Below are positions 27,588-38,600 of a stretch of DNA of 64,000 nt, in pieces; position 1 is the stretch's first letter; every line of letters begins with the position of its first letter. Both the position numbers and the translations under genes were made by a program. The stretch is taken from positions 598,056 through 662,055 of the forward strand of contig LSNW01000032.1 in assembly GCA_001566965.1 (NCBI GenBank), given 5' to 3'. This stretch comes from Methylothermaceae bacteria B42 (GTDB lineage: Bacteria > Pseudomonadota > Gammaproteobacteria > Methylococcales > Methylothermaceae). Under the pieces are notes generated by a model. The model was not told the origin of the DNA. It saw nothing but the letters and a program-made list of their open reading frames with translations, and made no database searches.

Positions 27588-28163
27588 TTAAGTTGCCATA
27601 CTTACCATAACGAGCAAGATTACTTTGATTACCAGATAGAATAAAGCCAAGATAATGAAAGTGGCTAAAACCAACAATGTGGTATGACCTGCCCCGCCCA
27701 ATTTGGCGGCAAACCAATCCATCAACTTGCCCCAGATACTGGAAATGGTGCCCCAGAAAAACTTGAGCACAAACGCAGTGGCAACCACCAGGAAAGCAAT
27801 GATCAAGGGCATGTAGGCTTCCATGCGGATGCGGAATTCCTGATCCAGGTTTTCGCCATATACCGCAAAGTAATTGACGATGAAAGCCAAGGACTGAACC
27901 GTCACCATGGATAAACCAAAAGACAGGATGAATTTGTCCACGGCTGGATTGTTACTGAGCTTTACATCATCCAGGTAGAGTTTCATGATGATATAGCCAG
28001 GCAGAAACATAATCAGAATAGCGCTTAGAATTTTTTTGATTAGATCCAGCGGCGGGGTGGTGGTAAACACCATAAAAATACCGATGAACACGGCGCTGAC
28101 AACCAGAATGCCGCCCCACAGCATAATGTCGTCTTTATACTTGCTATTGATATTCACATTCAT
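27588..28163 (-). CDS. Multi-span membrane protein of unknown function
   Basis: 191 residues with five probable hydrophobic segments, at about 15-33, 42-60, 79-100, 115-137 and 162-188. The second one (ILIMFLPGYIIMKLYL) resembles the FLPGY motif of DUF1616-type proteins, but the similarity is only local. An ATG with a good ribosome site (GGAGAG) defines the start. It lies 19 bases downstream of the exported protein gene on the same strand and shares its transcript, so the two may work together at the cell envelope. Function not recognised. Confidence 0.75.
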   Translation of the reverse strand: MNVNINSKYKDDIMLWGGILVVSAVFIGIFMVFTTTPPLDLIKKILSAILIMFLPGYIIMKLYLDDVKLSNNPAVDKFILSFGLSMVTVQSLAFIVNYFAVYGENLDQEFRIRMEAYMPLIIAFLVVATAFVLKFFWGTISSIWGKLMDWFAAKLGGAGHTTLLVLATFIILALFYLVIKVILLVMVSMAT

Positions 28164-28182
28164 AACACACTCTCCTTACTAT

Positions 28183-28626
28183 TTATTTACGTTTGAAAAA
28201 ATAGAAACCTTCAACGCCACCTTGGAGAACCATCGTGCCGTCTCCCAGGTCATAGATACGATAAATCAAGGTCTTACCAGGACGACCAGGCACATCGGTG
28301 ACGATATTGCCATTTTTGATTTCATAGTGAAATTCTTGTTCATCATTGCGTTTGAAGTGCCTATTGTAGCCAGAAGTTTTCAGGGTTCCGTCAGGGCGAA
28401 ATTCCCAAGTGCGATTTTCCGGGATACGTTCGCCGGTATAACGGGGCGCCACTTCAACCAAAATCCAAGTGCCCACGATGGGACTGGCGTCTTTAAGCTT
28501 AACAGGATTGCGATTGCCAACCTCTTCAGCCTTGGCTGCGGATGGCTTTTTGACCTTCATCGCTTGACTTGCCCCAGCAACTGCGAATAGGCAGGCAGCG
28601 ATCAGTGTAAGGAAAAATTTATTCAT
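28183..28626 (-). CDS. Small exported protein, lipocalin-like architecture
   Basis: 147 residues with a cleavable signal peptide (MNKFFLTLIAACLFAVAGASQA, cleavage near AQA/SQA-MKV). The mature part is beta-rich: VGTWILVEVAPRYTGERIPENRTWEF, then repeated strand-turn patterns ending VLQGGVEGFYFFKRK. The pattern of GTW near the start of the domain and an all-beta remainder recalls lipocalin-like domains, but no assignment is firm. An AGGAGG ribosome site decides the start at 28626 over an earlier in-frame Met at 28641. It is transcribed with the membrane protein downstream and away from metH. Confidence 0.75.
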   Translation of the reverse strand: MNKFFLTLIAACLFAVAGASQAMKVKKPSAAKAEEVGNRNPVKLKDASPIVGTWILVEVAPRYTGERIPENRTWEFRPDGTLKTSGYNRHFKRNDEQEFHYEIKNGNIVTDVPGRPGKTLIYRIYDLGDGTMVLQGGVEGFYFFKRK

Positions 28627-28793
28627 GGGAATCCTCCTCAAGTTTTTAATTATTCTCTTCTTATGTACGCGCCATAAGACAGATATCCCATTATCGCAAA
28701 ACTAAGCGGAAAAAATCAGGTGTTTTTCGCTGGCAAGCCTTTCTTGGTTAAAAGTTATAAAATCCATACTCTTGAAAAAACAGAAATCACCCA

Positions 28794-31700
28794 ATGAGCC
28801 CAACAATAAACCGAACCAAAGAACTCAAAACCCTACTGAATCAACGCATTTTGGTCCTGGACGGCGCCATGGGCACCATGATTCAGGGCTACCGCTTGCA
28901 AGAGGAGGATTATCGAGGACAGCGGTTTCAGGATTGGCCTTCTGACTTGAAAGGGAACAACGATTTGTTGTCCCTGACCCAACCTCAAATCATTGAAGAA
29001 ATCCACCGCAAATATCTCCAGGCTGGAGCCGATATTATCGAGACTAACACCTTCAATGCCACCCAGGTGGCGATGGCCGATTATGGCATGGAAGCGCTGG
29101 CGCGGGAAATCAACCTGGAATCCGCCCGAATTGCCCGCCGGGTTGCGGAGGATTTTACCGCGCAAAATCCGGACAAACCCCGTTTTGTGGCAGGCGTTTT
29201 AGGGCCCACCAACCGCACCGCTTCCATTTCACCCGATGTGAATGATCCAGGGTTTCGCAACATCAACTTCCAGCAATTGGTGGAAGCCTATACCGAAGCC
29301 ATCGATGGCCTGGTGGCGGGCGGCGCTGATATTTTATTGGTGGAGACCATTTTCGATACCCTCAACGCCAAGGCGGCCGTATTCGCCATTAAGCAATATT
29401 TCGACGACCACGGTCTTGAACTGCCGATTATGATCTCCGGCACCATCACCGACGCTTCCGGCCGGACTTTGTCGGGGCAGACCGCCGAGGCCTTTTGGAA
29501 CGCCTTGCAGCATGCAGAGCCTATCTCGTTCGGCTTTAACTGCGCGTTGGGACCTCAGGAGTTGCGCCAATATATCGAGGAAATCTCCGGCTATGTAAAC
29601 ACGCACATTTCCGCCCACCCCAATGCGGGTCTGCCCAACGAATTTGGCGAGTATGACCAGTCTCCGGAAGAAATGGTCCAGGAAATCTCAGAATGGGCCA
29701 GAAGCGGTTTTCTCAATATCATCGGCGGCTGCTGTGGGACCACACCTGACCATATCCATGCGATTGCGGAAGCGGTCAGCCACATTCCACCCCGCCAGAT
29801 CCCTGAAGTTCCCGTGGCTTGCCGGCTGTCCGGACTGGAGCCGCTTAACATCGAGGAAGACTCTCTGTTTGTGAATATTGGCGAGCGTACCAATGTGACC
29901 GGCTCCGCCCGGTTCCGCCGCTTGATCCGGGAAGAGGATTACGATTCAGCTTTGGAGGTAGCCCAGCAACAGGTGGAAAACGGTGCTCAAATCATCGACG
30001 TGAACATGGACGAAGGCATGCTCGATTCCAAGGCGGCGATGATCCGGTTCTTGAATCTGGTGGGGGCAGAGCCCGATATCGCCCGGGTGCCGGTGATGAT
30101 TGATTCGTCCAAGTGGGAGGTGATCGAAGCAGGGCTGCAATGCATCCAAGGCAAGGGCATTATCAATTCCATTTCCCTCAAGGAAGGAGAAGATAAATTT
30201 CTGGAACACGCCCGGCTGGCGCGCCGTTATGGCGCGGCGGTAGTGGTCATGGCCTTTGATGAAGAAGGCCAGGCAGATACCCGTGACCGCAAGGTGGAAA
30301 TTTGTACCCGGGCTTACCGGTTACTGCGGGAAAAACTCGATTTCCCGCCCCAGGATATCATTTTCGACCCCAATGTATTCGCCGTGGCCACGGGGATTGC
30401 CGAGCACCGCCGCTATGGACTGGATTTCATCGAAGCGGTGGCGAAAATAAAGCAAACCCTCCCCTATGCCTTGACTTCGGGGGGTATTTCCAACGTTTCT
30501 TTTTCTTTCCGCGGCAACGATCTGGTCCGCGAGGCAATCCATGCGGTTTTCCTCTATCACGCCATCCAGGCGGGGCTCGATATGGGTATCGTCAATGCGG
30601 GGCAACTTGGCATCTACGAAGAGGTCCCTCAAGAACTGCGCGACGCCATCGAGGATGTCATTTTATGCCGGCGGGAAGATGCTGACGAGCGTTTGCTCGA
30701 AGTGGCGGAGAAATTCCGTGGCGAAGGCGCCAGCCAGGCCAAGGAGGACGAAGAATGGCGCAGCTGGCCGGTGGAAAAGCGGCTCGAGCACGCCTTGGTC
30801 AAAGGGATTACCGATTATATCGAAGAAGACACCGAAGAAGCCCGGCTCAAATTCGAGCGTCCACTGCATGTGATTGAAGGGCCGTTGATGGCGGGCATGA
30901 ATGTGGTAGGCGATCTGTTTGGCTCCGGCAAGATGTTCCTACCTCAGGTGGTTAAGTCGGCCCGGGTTATGAAAAAAGCAGTGGCCTATTTGATGCCCTA
31001 CATGGACGCCGAACGGCAGGAGGGAGAAACCGCCGGAAAAATCCTCATGGCCACGGTAAAGGGGGATGTCCACGATATCGGCAAAAACATTGTCGGCGTG
31101 GTGCTGCAATGCAACGGTTTTGAAGTGGTGGATCTGGGCGTCATGGTGCCCGCCGATAAAATTCTCCACACCGCGCAAGAAGAAAAAGTGGATATTATCG
31201 GCCTGTCGGGGCTCATTACCCCTTCGCTGGATGAAATGGTGCACGTGGCCAAGGAAATGGAGCGCCAGGGCATGGATCTGCCCTTGATGATTGGCGGCGC
31301 CACCACCTCACGAGTACACACGGCGGTGAAAATCGATCCCCATTATCACGCGCCGGTGGTGTATGTGTCCGATGCCTCCCGCAGCGTTGGCGTTGCCGGG
31401 AGCCTTTTGAGCGAGGATCTGCGCGAGCCTTTTGTTCAGCAATTGATGGAAGAATACGAACAAGTGCGCCAACGTCACGCCAAAAAGCAAGACCGTACCC
31501 AACTATTCCCCATCATTGAAGCGCGGCGAAATCGTTTTCGCGATGATTGGGCCCACTATCAACCCCCTGCCCCCAAACAGGCTGGACTTCAAGTATTCGA
31601 GGATTATCCGTTGGAACGGCTGGTGGATACTATCGACTGGTCTCCTTTCTTTCAAGCCTGGGAATTGGCGGGGAGTTATCCAAAGATTCTCGATGACAAG

Positions 31701-32492
31701 ATTGTCGGCAAGGAGGCACGCAAACTCTTGGCCGACGCCCGGCAAATGCTGGAAAAGATTGTCAACAAAGGTTGGCTCAAGGCGCGGGCGGTTTTTGGCC
31801 TGTTTCCCGCCGCTTCCCGTGGCGATGATATTCTGGTCTATATAGATGAAAGCCGCCGGGAGGTTCAAACTACCCTTCACCATCTGCGCCAGCAACATCA
31901 AAAACCGCAAGGGCAGCCGAATTATTGCCTGGCGGATTTTATCGCGCCGGAAGAAGCAGCGATTCCAGACTGGATAGGCGCGTTTGCGGTCAACGCCGGC
32001 ATTGGCATCGAGGAGCATTTGCACCGTTTTGAACGTGACCACGATGACTACCACGCCATCATGCTCAAAGCATTGGCGGACCGGTTGGCCGAAGCTTTTG
32101 CCGAACATCTGCATCAACGGGTGCGCAAAGCGTTTTGGGGCTATGCGCCGGAAGAATCCTTGAGCAATGAAGACCTTATCAAGGAAAGATATCAAGGTAT
32201 CCGTCCGGCGCCAGGCTATCCCGCCTGTCCCGATCATACCGAAAAACGTACTTTGTTTGATTTACTCAAAGCCGAAGATAATGCAGGATTGGTTTTGACC
32301 GAGAGTTTTGCCATGGTACCGACGGCAGCCGTCAGTGGATGGTATTTCTCCCACCCGCAAGCGACCTATTTCAATGTAGGAAAAATCGGCCGCGACCAAG
32401 TGGAGGATTACGCCCGCCGCAAGGGCTGGCCGGTGGAAAAGGTGGAAAAATGGTTGGCGCCTAATCTGGCGTATGTGCCGGAAGAAAAGTAA
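28794..32492 (+). CDS. metH: Cobalamin-dependent methionine synthase
   Basis: Transfers a methyl group from methyl-tetrahydrofolate to homocysteine through B12. The 1232-residue protein carries all four modules: homocysteine domain (zinc ligands GFNCALG near residue 249 and GGCCGTTP near 313), folate domain ([11 protein letters not shown] near 362), B12 domain (cap, then [15 protein letters not shown] with the cobalt-ligand His near 759, and [10 protein letters not shown]), and the C-terminal activation domain ([12 protein letters not shown] near 1140 for S-adenosylmethionine). It regenerates the methionine that mtnBDC also salvages. I saw no B12 riboswitch in the short 5' gap. Confidence 0.97.
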   Translation: MSPTINRTKELKTLLNQRILVLDGAMGTMIQGYRLQEEDYRGQRFQDWPSDLKGNNDLLSLTQPQIIEEIHRKYLQAGADIIETNTFNATQVAMADYGMEALAREINLESARIARRVAEDFTAQNPDKPRFVAGVLGPTNRTASISPDVNDPGFRNINFQQLVEAYTEAIDGLVAGGADILLVETIFDTLNAKAAVFAIKQYFDDHGLELPIMISGTITDASGRTLSGQTAEAFWNALQHAEPISFGFNCALGPQELRQYIEEISGYVNTHISAHPNAGLPNEFGEYDQSPEEMVQEISEWARSGFLNIIGGCCGTTPDHIHAIAEAVSHIPPRQIPEVPVACRLSGLEPLNIEEDSLFVNIGERTNVTGSARFRRLIREEDYDSALEVAQQQVENGAQIIDVNMDEGMLDSKAAMIRFLNLVGAEPDIARVPVMIDSSKWEVIEAGLQCIQGKGIINSISLKEGEDKFLEHARLARRYGAAVVVMAFDEEGQADTRDRKVEICTRAYRLLREKLDFPPQDIIFDPNVFAVATGIAEHRRYGLDFIEAVAKIKQTLPYALTSGGISNVSFSFRGNDLVREAIHAVFLYHAIQAGLDMGIVNAGQLGIYEEVPQELRDAIEDVILCRREDADERLLEVAEKFRGEGASQAKEDEEWRSWPVEKRLEHALVKGITDYIEEDTEEARLKFERPLHVIEGPLMAGMNVVGDLFGSGKMFLPQVVKSARVMKKAVAYLMPYMDAERQEGETAGKILMATVKGDVHDIGKNIVGVVLQCNGFEVVDLGVMVPADKILHTAQEEKVDIIGLSGLITPSLDEMVHVAKEMERQGMDLPLMIGGATTSRVHTAVKIDPHYHAPVVYVSDASRSVGVAGSLLSEDLREPFVQQLMEEYEQVRQRHAKKQDRTQLFPIIEARRNRFRDDWAHYQPPAPKQAGLQVFEDYPLERLVDTIDWSPFFQAWELAGSYPKILDDKIVGKEARKLLADARQMLEKIVNKGWLKARAVFGLFPAASRGDDILVYIDESRREVQTTLHHLRQQHQKPQGQPNYCLADFIAPEEAAIPDWIGAFAVNAGIGIEEHLHRFERDHDDYHAIMLKALADRLAEAFAEHLHQRVRKAFWGYAPEESLSNEDLIKERYQGIRPAPGYPACPDHTEKRTLFDLLKAEDNAGLVLTESFAMVPTAAVSGWYFSHPQATYFNVGKIGRDQVEDYARRKGWPVEKVEKWLAPNLAYVPEEK

Positions 32493-32496
32493 TTTC

Positions 32497-32531
32497 AAAA
32501 AAACTCCGGTGGATCATGGCGACCCACCGGA
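32497..32531 (-). terminator. Rho-independent terminator of the PEP-CTERM gene
   Basis: Read on the minus strand, TCCGGTGG pairs with CCACCGGA around an 11-base loop and is followed by a run of seven T. It lies 19 bases after the stop of the gene at 32550-33437 and just beyond the metH stop, so it may serve both directions. Confidence 0.8.
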
Positions 32532-32549
32532 AGTCGGTTCCCCCGAGCC

Positions 32550-33437
32550 TCAGGTGGCAACGGAATTCTTGTTGCGAAAGAAGAGGGTCAAAAAGCCGAA
32601 GGCGCTGCCCAGCATCCAGACAGATGGGGGCAGTGGAACTGCATTGACACCCACACTAACTTGTAATGTGGCATCTCGGCCTTCGGGAAGAAAAATCCCC
32701 ACACAGCCCGATTTCCCCAACTTTTGGCAAATACTATCATCCAGTGGGTTGACGCCTTCAATTTTTAATAGACTGGTATAAGTATGGCCAAAGTAATCAA
32801 AATTCGCGGCAAATACACCCTGTTCTTGGGAATAGATCATACCCATCGGTTCAACTACAGCAATATCCACACAGCCGGTACTTAAGCAAGCTGCTGAATC
32901 GGGGGTATCCATGTAATAAATATGCCAAAACAAAGGTTGATGATTTTCTCCTGTCCCGGGGATCCCTTGCTCATAAAAATTGGGCGCGACCGCATCTGAC
33001 CATGCACCATCCATTAAACCTGCATAGGTCAAAGAGGGCTGGCTGCCGTCGTTGAGTCCGTTTTTAAATTCTATTGCTACGGTGTTTACCATGCCTCCAT
33101 TGGTAATCATTTCTCCTTCGTGATGTCCGCCAGTGGCTCCCCCTACTGAAATTGAACTACCATTACCCCAGGACAGGGTAGAGGGCGCGCCGGCAAAACT
33201 GGGTTCGACACTTGGATTTGATCCTATGATACCTGTCGCTAATTTTTTCGGGATGGCACCTGTCTTTGGATTGATCCAAAAAGCTGGTCCTCCAGCAGTT
33301 GAAGCGGTGACAGTAAAGCCAGATTCCACATGAAACTTCCATTTTTGCACGGGTGGTGGCACTACTACCGCAGCAAAAGTATTGGTGAATATTCCAGCTA
33401 ATATGATGGAAAAAAAATACTTGTAGAATTGATTCAT
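32550..33437 (-). CDS. Exported protein with PEP-CTERM (VPLP variant) sorting signal
   Basis: 295 residues. A signal peptide ends around TNTFA-AVVV. The body is beta-rich and glycine-rich with no recognised domain; two Cys pairs (ACLSTGC, CQKLGKSGC) may form disulfides. The C-terminus has the exosortase tripartite signal in its VPLP form: VPLPPSVWMLGSAF, a hydrophobic helix, then FRNKNS with basic residues. Such proteins are cut by an exosortase and tied to exopolysaccharide or biofilm matrix. The exosortase is not in this window. Two tandem TGTCGC dyads lie upstream. AGGGAGG precedes the ATG. Confidence 0.85.
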   Translation of the reverse strand: MNQFYKYFFSIILAGIFTNTFAAVVVPPPVQKWKFHVESGFTVTASTAGGPAFWINPKTGAIPKKLATGIIGSNPSVEPSFAGAPSTLSWGNGSSISVGGATGGHHEGEMITNGGMVNTVAIEFKNGLNDGSQPSLTYAGLMDGAWSDAVAPNFYEQGIPGTGENHQPLFWHIYYMDTPDSAACLSTGCVDIAVVEPMGMIYSQEQGVFAANFDYFGHTYTSLLKIEGVNPLDDSICQKLGKSGCVGIFLPEGRDATLQVSVGVNAVPLPPSVWMLGSAFGFLTLFFRNKNSVAT

Positions 33438-33478
33438 TTGGAAGCCCCCTCCCTATTTAAATTGTAAATACAATCTTG

Positions 33479-33530
33479 TGTCGCATTTCAGCGACGCATG
33501 CATTGTAGACTATGTCGCTGAATAGCGACT
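33479..33530 (-). promoter_or_regulatory. Two tandem TGTCGC dyads upstream of the PEP-CTERM gene
   Basis: Site one, TGTCGC-N6-GCGACG, spans 33479-33496; site two, TGTCGC-N6-GCGACT, spans 33513-33530. Their centres are 34 bases apart, close to three turns of the helix, and lie 50-84 bases upstream of the start codon. This is what a pair of sites for a dimeric activator looks like. An enhancer-binding regulator of the PEP-CTERM system is one candidate. I found no clear -24/-12 sigma-54 promoter between the sites and the gene. Confidence 0.55.
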
Positions 33531-33725
33531 GAATAGAAAGTTAACAAAAGCTTAACAAATGGCTTTTTATTTTGTTTTGAGAAACAACTGATCTTTGATC
33601 ATCTAACGGCAGCAATGAGTTATCTATTTCAAGGGATTTGCATGAAGAGAAGCGAAAAAAGTGGGTAAAAATCATTTTTTCGGCCAATCTGGGGGTAATG
33701 GGGGTAACTGCTGAATTGCGCCCAA

Positions 33726-33754
33726 TAAAAAACCACCCGTATGAGTGGCTTTTT
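33726..33754 (-). terminator. Terminator after tRNA-Gln
   Basis: On the minus strand GCCACTC pairs with GGGTGGT-type sequence (ACCACCC on the plus strand) around ATAC, followed by TTTTTT. It begins only a few bases after the tRNA 3' end and would end the rplM-rpsI-tRNA transcript. Confidence 0.8.
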
Positions 33755-33756
33755 AT

Positions 33757-33830
33757 TGGCTGGGGGACCAGGATTCGAACCTGGGTTGGCGGAGTCAGAG
33801 TCCGCAGTCCTACCGCTAGACGATCCCCCA
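33757..33830 (-). tRNA. tRNA-Gln (anticodon CTG)
   Basis: Read on the minus strand: acceptor TGGGGGA pairs with TCCCCCA, discriminator G and an encoded CCA follow. D arm has TAGCGGTAGGAC, the anticodon stem GCGGA/TCCGC encloses the loop CTCTGAC with anticodon CTG, and the T arm is CCAGGTTCGAATCCTGG. The U1 start with a weak first pair is typical of tRNA-Gln. It lies 17 bases downstream of rpsI and is followed at once by a terminator, so it is probably cut from the ribosomal protein transcript. Confidence 0.95.
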
Positions 33831-33847
33831 AATACCGGAGTAGTGAA

Positions 33848-34243
33848 TTAGCGTTTAGAGAATTGCGGGCGCTTACGGGCTTTATGCAAGCCGACTTTTT
33901 TCCGTTCCACTTTACGGGCGTCGCGGGTCACATAGCCTGCTTTGCGCAGTGGTGAGCGGAGAGTTTCGTCGTAATCGATCAATGCCCGGCTGATGCCGTG
34001 GCGAACCGCGCCTGCTTGCCCTGTGGGACCGCCTCCCTTGACAGTGATCATCAGATCGAATTTATCCGTCATTTCCACGCATTCCAGAGGTTGACGAACC
34101 AGCATGCAATCAGTCTTGCGGCCGAAATATTCTTCCAAGGGTTTGCGGTTGATGAGGATTTGTCCCGAACCGGATTTCAGGAAAACGCGAGCAACTGCGT
34201 TCTTGCGCCGGCCAGTGCCATAATTGTATTGCGTTTGTGCCAT
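33848..34243 (-). CDS. rpsI: 30S ribosomal protein S9
   Basis: 131-residue small-subunit protein whose C-terminal tail reaches the decoding centre. It has the normal N-terminus ([18 protein letters not shown]), the central [21 protein letters not shown] and the invariant end [17 protein letters not shown]. It follows rplM by six bases, the universal bacterial L13-S9 operon. Confidence 0.98.
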   Translation of the reverse strand: MAQTQYNYGTGRRKNAVARVFLKSGSGQILINRKPLEEYFGRKTDCMLVRQPLECVEMTDKFDLMITVKGGGPTGQAGAVRHGISRALIDYDETLRSPLRKAGYVTRDARKVERKKVGLHKARKRPQFSKR

Positions 34244-34249
34244 GGTGAA

Positions 34250-34678
34250 TTACAGTTCCAATGTTTTTGGTTGTTGGGCGTGATGATTGTGTTCGGGTCC
34301 GGCATAGACCTTGAGCTTGCGGTACATAGCGCGGCCCAAGGGATTTTTGGGCAACATGCCTTTGACCGCATTTTCAATAATCCTTTCAGGATGGGTGGCG
34401 CGCAGCTTGCCTAAACTGATGGATTTGATGCCACCGGGATAACCGCTATGGCGGTAGTATTGTTTGTCTTGTTCCTTGCGGCCGGTCACATGCACCTTTT
34501 CAGCATTGATGACCACAATGTAATCGCCAGTGTCAACATGGGGAGTATATTCGGGCTTGTGCTTGCCCCGCAGCCGCCGGGCAATTTCTGCCGCAAGGCG
34601 CCCCAACGTTTTCCCTTCGGCGTCGATGATATACCAGTCGCGTTTGACTTCTTGGGGTTTGGCGCTAAAGGTTTTCAT
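34250..34678 (-). CDS. rplM: 50S ribosomal protein L13
   Basis: 142-residue early-assembly protein of the large subunit. Conserved segments [40 protein letters not shown] and the signature region [20 protein letters not shown] are all present. The start at 34678 has an AAGGAG site six bases upstream. It is preceded by a good sigma-70 promoter and followed by rpsI. Confidence 0.98.
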   Translation of the reverse strand: MKTFSAKPQEVKRDWYIIDAEGKTLGRLAAEIARRLRGKHKPEYTPHVDTGDYIVVINAEKVHVTGRKEQDKQYYRHSGYPGGIKSISLGKLRATHPERIIENAVKGMLPKNPLGRAMYRKLKVYAGPEHNHHAQQPKTLEL

Positions 34679-34725
34679 TGCACTCCTTAAATTATTCGCT
34701 TGTGGGGACTATTTTTAAACGAATA

Positions 34726-34754
34726 ATAATATCTAATTGAAGCGCATAAAGCAA
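34726..34754 (-). promoter_or_regulatory. Predicted sigma-70 promoter of rplM-rpsI-tRNA-Gln
   Basis: On the minus strand TTGCTT (-35) and TATTAT (-10) are separated by 17 bases, with transcription expected to start about 40 bases before rplM. The spacing is ideal and the region is AT-rich. Confidence 0.6.
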
Positions 34755-34777
34755 ATTCCACCTGGACTCTATTCTTT

Positions 34778-34926
34778 AGGGAAGCTCTGAACAATTCATC
34801 CTTGAATTCTCAGAGCGCAAATAACTAAAAGTACGATTTCGTTTTTTTCAATCGCTTTCCGTGATTAATTTTGGCGACACGTCCCTGTACCGCAGGAAAC
34901 TCTGAATAAATCAGAGTTTCCTCAGA
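34778..34926 (+). repeat. Family C repeat, copy 1
   Basis: A 149-base element with its diverged relative at 62475-62590. Shared blocks are AGGGAAGCTCTGAACAATTC followed by TTGAATTC at the left, TTTTGGCGACACGTCCCTG in the middle and a right-hand hairpin AGGAAACTCTGA/TCAGAGTTTCCT with a 5-base loop. The right hairpin repeats the CTCTGAA of the left end, so the ends are roughly inverted repeats. No coding content. Confidence 0.65.
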
Positions 34927-34927
34927 G

Positions 34928-34942
34928 TGTGAATATTTCACA
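34928..34942. promoter_or_regulatory. TGTGAA-TAT-TTCACA dyad upstream of the multicopper oxidase cluster
   Basis: A 15-base inverted repeat centred about 64 bases upstream of the first gene start at 34999, directly after the family C repeat. It resembles a CRP half-site pair but the spacer between TGTGA and TCACA is five, not six, so CRP binding is doubtful. It remains a candidate operator. Confidence 0.3.
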
Positions 34943-34998
34943 GATTTATTAGTTCGGCAAGCGTATAAAGGCCTAAAGCATTGATAGAGGCGCTTGCT

Positions 34999-35667
34999 AT
35001 GGCTATCCCCTCAACTAACCAATCTTTCCGGCAAGGAGATTTCACTGGCTTCCATCCCATGGGCCGCTGCATGGTGGTGGAAAATTTTAGCTTCACAAAC
35101 CCTGAGACAGGCCAAACAGAAATCATTCGTCCCTTTGGCAGGGGTAAATGTTTTGCATTACTAGATGACCCTACCCTGGTTGACGATGACGGCGCGCGGT
35201 TGCCCTCCTCCGGCATCATTCCAGTACCTGCCGATACTTCCGCCTATCAATTTGACGATGATTTTTCCGGGCAAACCACCTTTGGCATCGACGGTGCGAT
35301 CCTGGAAGTCACCGACGTTTCCATTCCCAGAGGAAAAAAATTATTTTTCCGCAGCCGGTTTTTGCCTTTTGATTCGAGTGCCGCGGGAATGAACGATTTT
35401 GCTCTTTTCGATACTTACGAGGGCAATCAAGCGACGCCCGATACGCTTCAACATCGCGAAATACTAGGTCAAGCCAATGATGGGTTTGCCGCTAACGGCC
35501 ATGGGAAGTGGGAGAAGCACACTTGGGCGCCTGCCTCTGACTTCAATGGTGTATTGCGCTGGGTGGTTTCCAATGGCACGACCCAAAACCCACCTGTGAT
35601 TAGTAATACCACTCGGGCGCGGCCTTCGGCACTGTTGATAGACATCATCAAAATAGTCTCCGCGTGA
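34999..35667 (+). CDS. Protein of unknown function, first gene of the multicopper oxidase cluster
   Basis: 222 residues, acidic, no signal peptide and no membrane segment. The N-terminal part is MAIPSTNQSFRQGDFTGFHP and the only Cys are in GRCMVVENF and GKCFALL. No family is recognised. The start at 34999 is preferred to a TTG at 34981 because AGAGG ends eight bases before it. It ends 19 bases before the large oxidase gene, on the same strand, so it is likely co-transcribed and functionally linked; a role in loading or packaging the oxidase is only a guess. Confidence 0.7.
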   Translation: MAIPSTNQSFRQGDFTGFHPMGRCMVVENFSFTNPETGQTEIIRPFGRGKCFALLDDPTLVDDDGARLPSSGIIPVPADTSAYQFDDDFSGQTTFGIDGAILEVTDVSIPRGKKLFFRSRFLPFDSSAAGMNDFALFDTYEGNQATPDTLQHREILGQANDGFAANGHGKWEKHTWAPASDFNGVLRWVVSNGTTQNPPVISNTTRARPSALLIDIIKIVSA

Positions 35668-35686
35668 ATCAAACAGGAGCAGGTAA

Positions 35687-38600
35687 ATGCACCCTTTCAT
35701 TTCGTATCCTCTCGTTTTTCTAACCTTGTCGCTTTTGTCCGCGTGTCCAAATACTGATGTGGTCAAACATAACTTCCAAGGCAGGGTAATTTTCGCTGAA
35801 GTCGTCGCCTTGGACCAAGCGCTGACCTACAACCGGTTTGGGTCGTTCAATCCCTATGGGATGATTTACGCGCTAAAGCGGGATGTGGTGGATACGGAAC
35901 ATTGCGATCCACATGGCAAAAATTGCCGCTTGATGAATGAAGATACCAGGCCAGGCCACGTGCGCTTGCGGGAGGGGAAAAGGCCCAGGCCGTTGGTGCT
36001 GCGGGTCAATGAAGGGGACCGGCTGGTAGTAAAATTCTATAACATGCTGATGCCGCGCCAGCCTGATACCAGCAGTAAAGAAACCACCGCCCGGCTGCCC
36101 AACAAGCAATTGACGTCGATTAATCAGCTGGGGCTGCACTACGACAATATTCAGGGAAAAGCAATGGAACCTGTCACCTTACCTGCCGAAGAAGAGGCAT
36201 TTGCCCCAGAAATTACGGGTGAGGCGGGTAATCCAAGCTTGGCAGGACCAGGCGCCAAGAAAAAATATTGCGGCTGGCATGCGAATTTAGCGGTGGATTC
36301 GCTGGCCAAGCAAAATAACTGGCCCCGCAGCCGTTGCGCATCCATCACCATCTCCGGCGTGGCGGCTTTGACCAGCGGCGACCCAGGAAAAGCCGATCTG
36401 GAAACCGGCCTACAGCCCATAGCCCCCGGGGAAACCATTATTTACCGCTGGCAATTCGATAAAACTAAAGATAATACCCGATCCAAGCGGAAAGGCGTGC
36501 ATCTTTTTTTTAGCCACGGCGCGCCCTCAGGCGGAGAAGGCGATGGCGGCAGTTTGGTCCATGGCCTTTTTGGCGTGGTCAATGTGGAACCCGCAGGAAG
36601 CCGTTGGTATCGCAGTCAGGTCACTGCCAGCATTTGGCGCCAGGTTTGGCAACAAAAAAACGGCAAAAAAATCCTCAATTACGAAACCATCCTAGAGGAT
36701 GGGACCCCCGCCCTCAATATGCTAAAGCCCTTGGGCAAGCAGCGCTACACTTTGGTGTATGGGGACTTGAATGCGGTAATTAAGGAGGCTGACGGGGCTT
36801 TTGATCCAGGTGATTCGAATCCCAGAAAGTTATCCTCGTACCGGGAATTTACCGTGGTGTTTCACGATGAATTGAAAACTTTTTATGCGGACGAGTTTGC
36901 TGAGCTGGGCCGTGAATTTTCCTTGGCCGGGGTTAAGGATGGATTCGCGGTCAATTACGGCGCCAGCGGCCTGGGAACAATATTATTGGCCAATCGCAAA
37001 GGCATTGGGCCGACCAAGGATTGTGTCGAATGCGCCTATGAGGAATTTTTTTTGGAATCTTGGGCCAATGGCGATCCCGCGCTTTTGCCCGATTACGAAG
37101 ATGATCCTTCCAACGTCCATCATTCTTATTTAAATGACCGGATCATTTTCCGCAATCTCCACGCCGGCCCCAAAGAAACCCATGTATTCCATCTCCATGC
37201 CCATCAGTGGCTGGCCCAAGACAGCGATACCGGGACATACCTGGACTCACAAACCATTGCCCCGCAGCAGGGCTTCAGCTATGAAATCTATTACGGCGGC
37301 AGTGGAAACCGCAATCTGACCCCGGGTGACTCAATTTTCCATTGTCATCTTTATCCCCATTTTGCCCAGGGCATGTGGGAGTTGTGGCGTGTGCACGACG
37401 TCCTCGAGGACGGCAGCCGGCGTTTGCCGGATGGTGAACTGAAAGCAGCCGATGGCCGCAGCGGCACCGATCCTTTGACTGGCGAGATTCCGCCCCTAGA
37501 CGGCTTTCCAAACAAGCTCTCCGGCACGCCGATCCCTGCGGTTATCCCTTTGCCAGGGCAGGCCATGCCCCCTGCACCGACGTATCTGAAGGATGACATT
37601 CCGGCCGAGGTTGATGGCTTCCCAGGATATCCGTTTTATGTGGCTGGCGCTGCAGGCCACCGCGCGCCGCAAGCACCGCTGGATATTCATAAGCCGGCGG
37701 GCTTGGGGCGTCATGTAGTGCAATGCCCCAGAGACAAACAAGGCGTTTCTCTGTGTCAGCGAATGGTTTCGGGGATTCCAGCGGAGAAAGCCAGGACTCT
37801 AAATGGCAATGAGATCCTTCAACACGCCCTGTTGACCTCGGATTTTTCCATGCACATGGAGCGGGCCCGGCTGTTGATTCTTCCCAATGACGGAACGCCT
37901 TTGGAAAAAATCGCCATGGCCTTTCATAGCCAAGGTCAAATTGCGACCCAAACACCTGAGGGGGCGTCTGGTCAATTAATGGTCAATGACGGCAAGCCCA
38001 AGCCTGGCGCACCCTTTGCCGACCCCTGCCGGGGATGGATTTTTGATTCAAAAACTTTCGGCAACCGCACCCGCCGCTATGAAGTGTCGGCGATACAAAC
38101 CGATATGATTGTCAACCGCGCCGGCTGGCATGATCCCCAGGCGCGTATCAACGTCCTGGACGAAGATGTTGATATTTTCGAGGGGCAATCGACAGCCAAA
38201 GCAGTGCCGTTTTTCTTCCGCGCCAATTCCGGCGATTGCATTGAGTTTCATCATACCAACCGGACCCACGAATTTTTGGCGGTGGATGATTTTCAAGTCA
38301 AAACCCCCACTGATACCATTGGCCAGCATATTCATCTGGTCAAATTCGATGTGATGGCGTCGGACGGTTCCGGCAATGGTTTCAATTATGAAGACGGCAC
38401 TTTCGCCCGGGGCGCGATTATTGAAAGGATCAAGGCCACCGGTCATTTGGGGATTGATATCCAAGGAAACCCGGTCAAGCTGTCAATACCCCGTGAAGGC
38501 GAATTTCAGACAACCGTACAACGTTGGTATGCCGATCCTCTGTTAGCCCACACCCAGCAATGTAACCAGTTAGCGGCGGAAGGGAAACCCGGTTGGCGGG

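Noticed and set aside
28642..28793. Cobalamin or SAM riboswitch before metH
   Set aside because: The 152-base gap is too short for a B12 riboswitch with its conserved core and I could not find the core. An AGCGGAAAAA/TTTTTCGCT repeat alone is not enough.
33541..33831. Minus-strand open frame of 96 codons over tRNA-Gln
   Set aside because: It covers the tRNA and its terminator and has no ribosome site or protein family.
34928..34942. CRP binding site before the oxidase cluster
   Set aside because: The spacer between TGTGA and TCACA is five bases, not six, so I report only an unnamed dyad.
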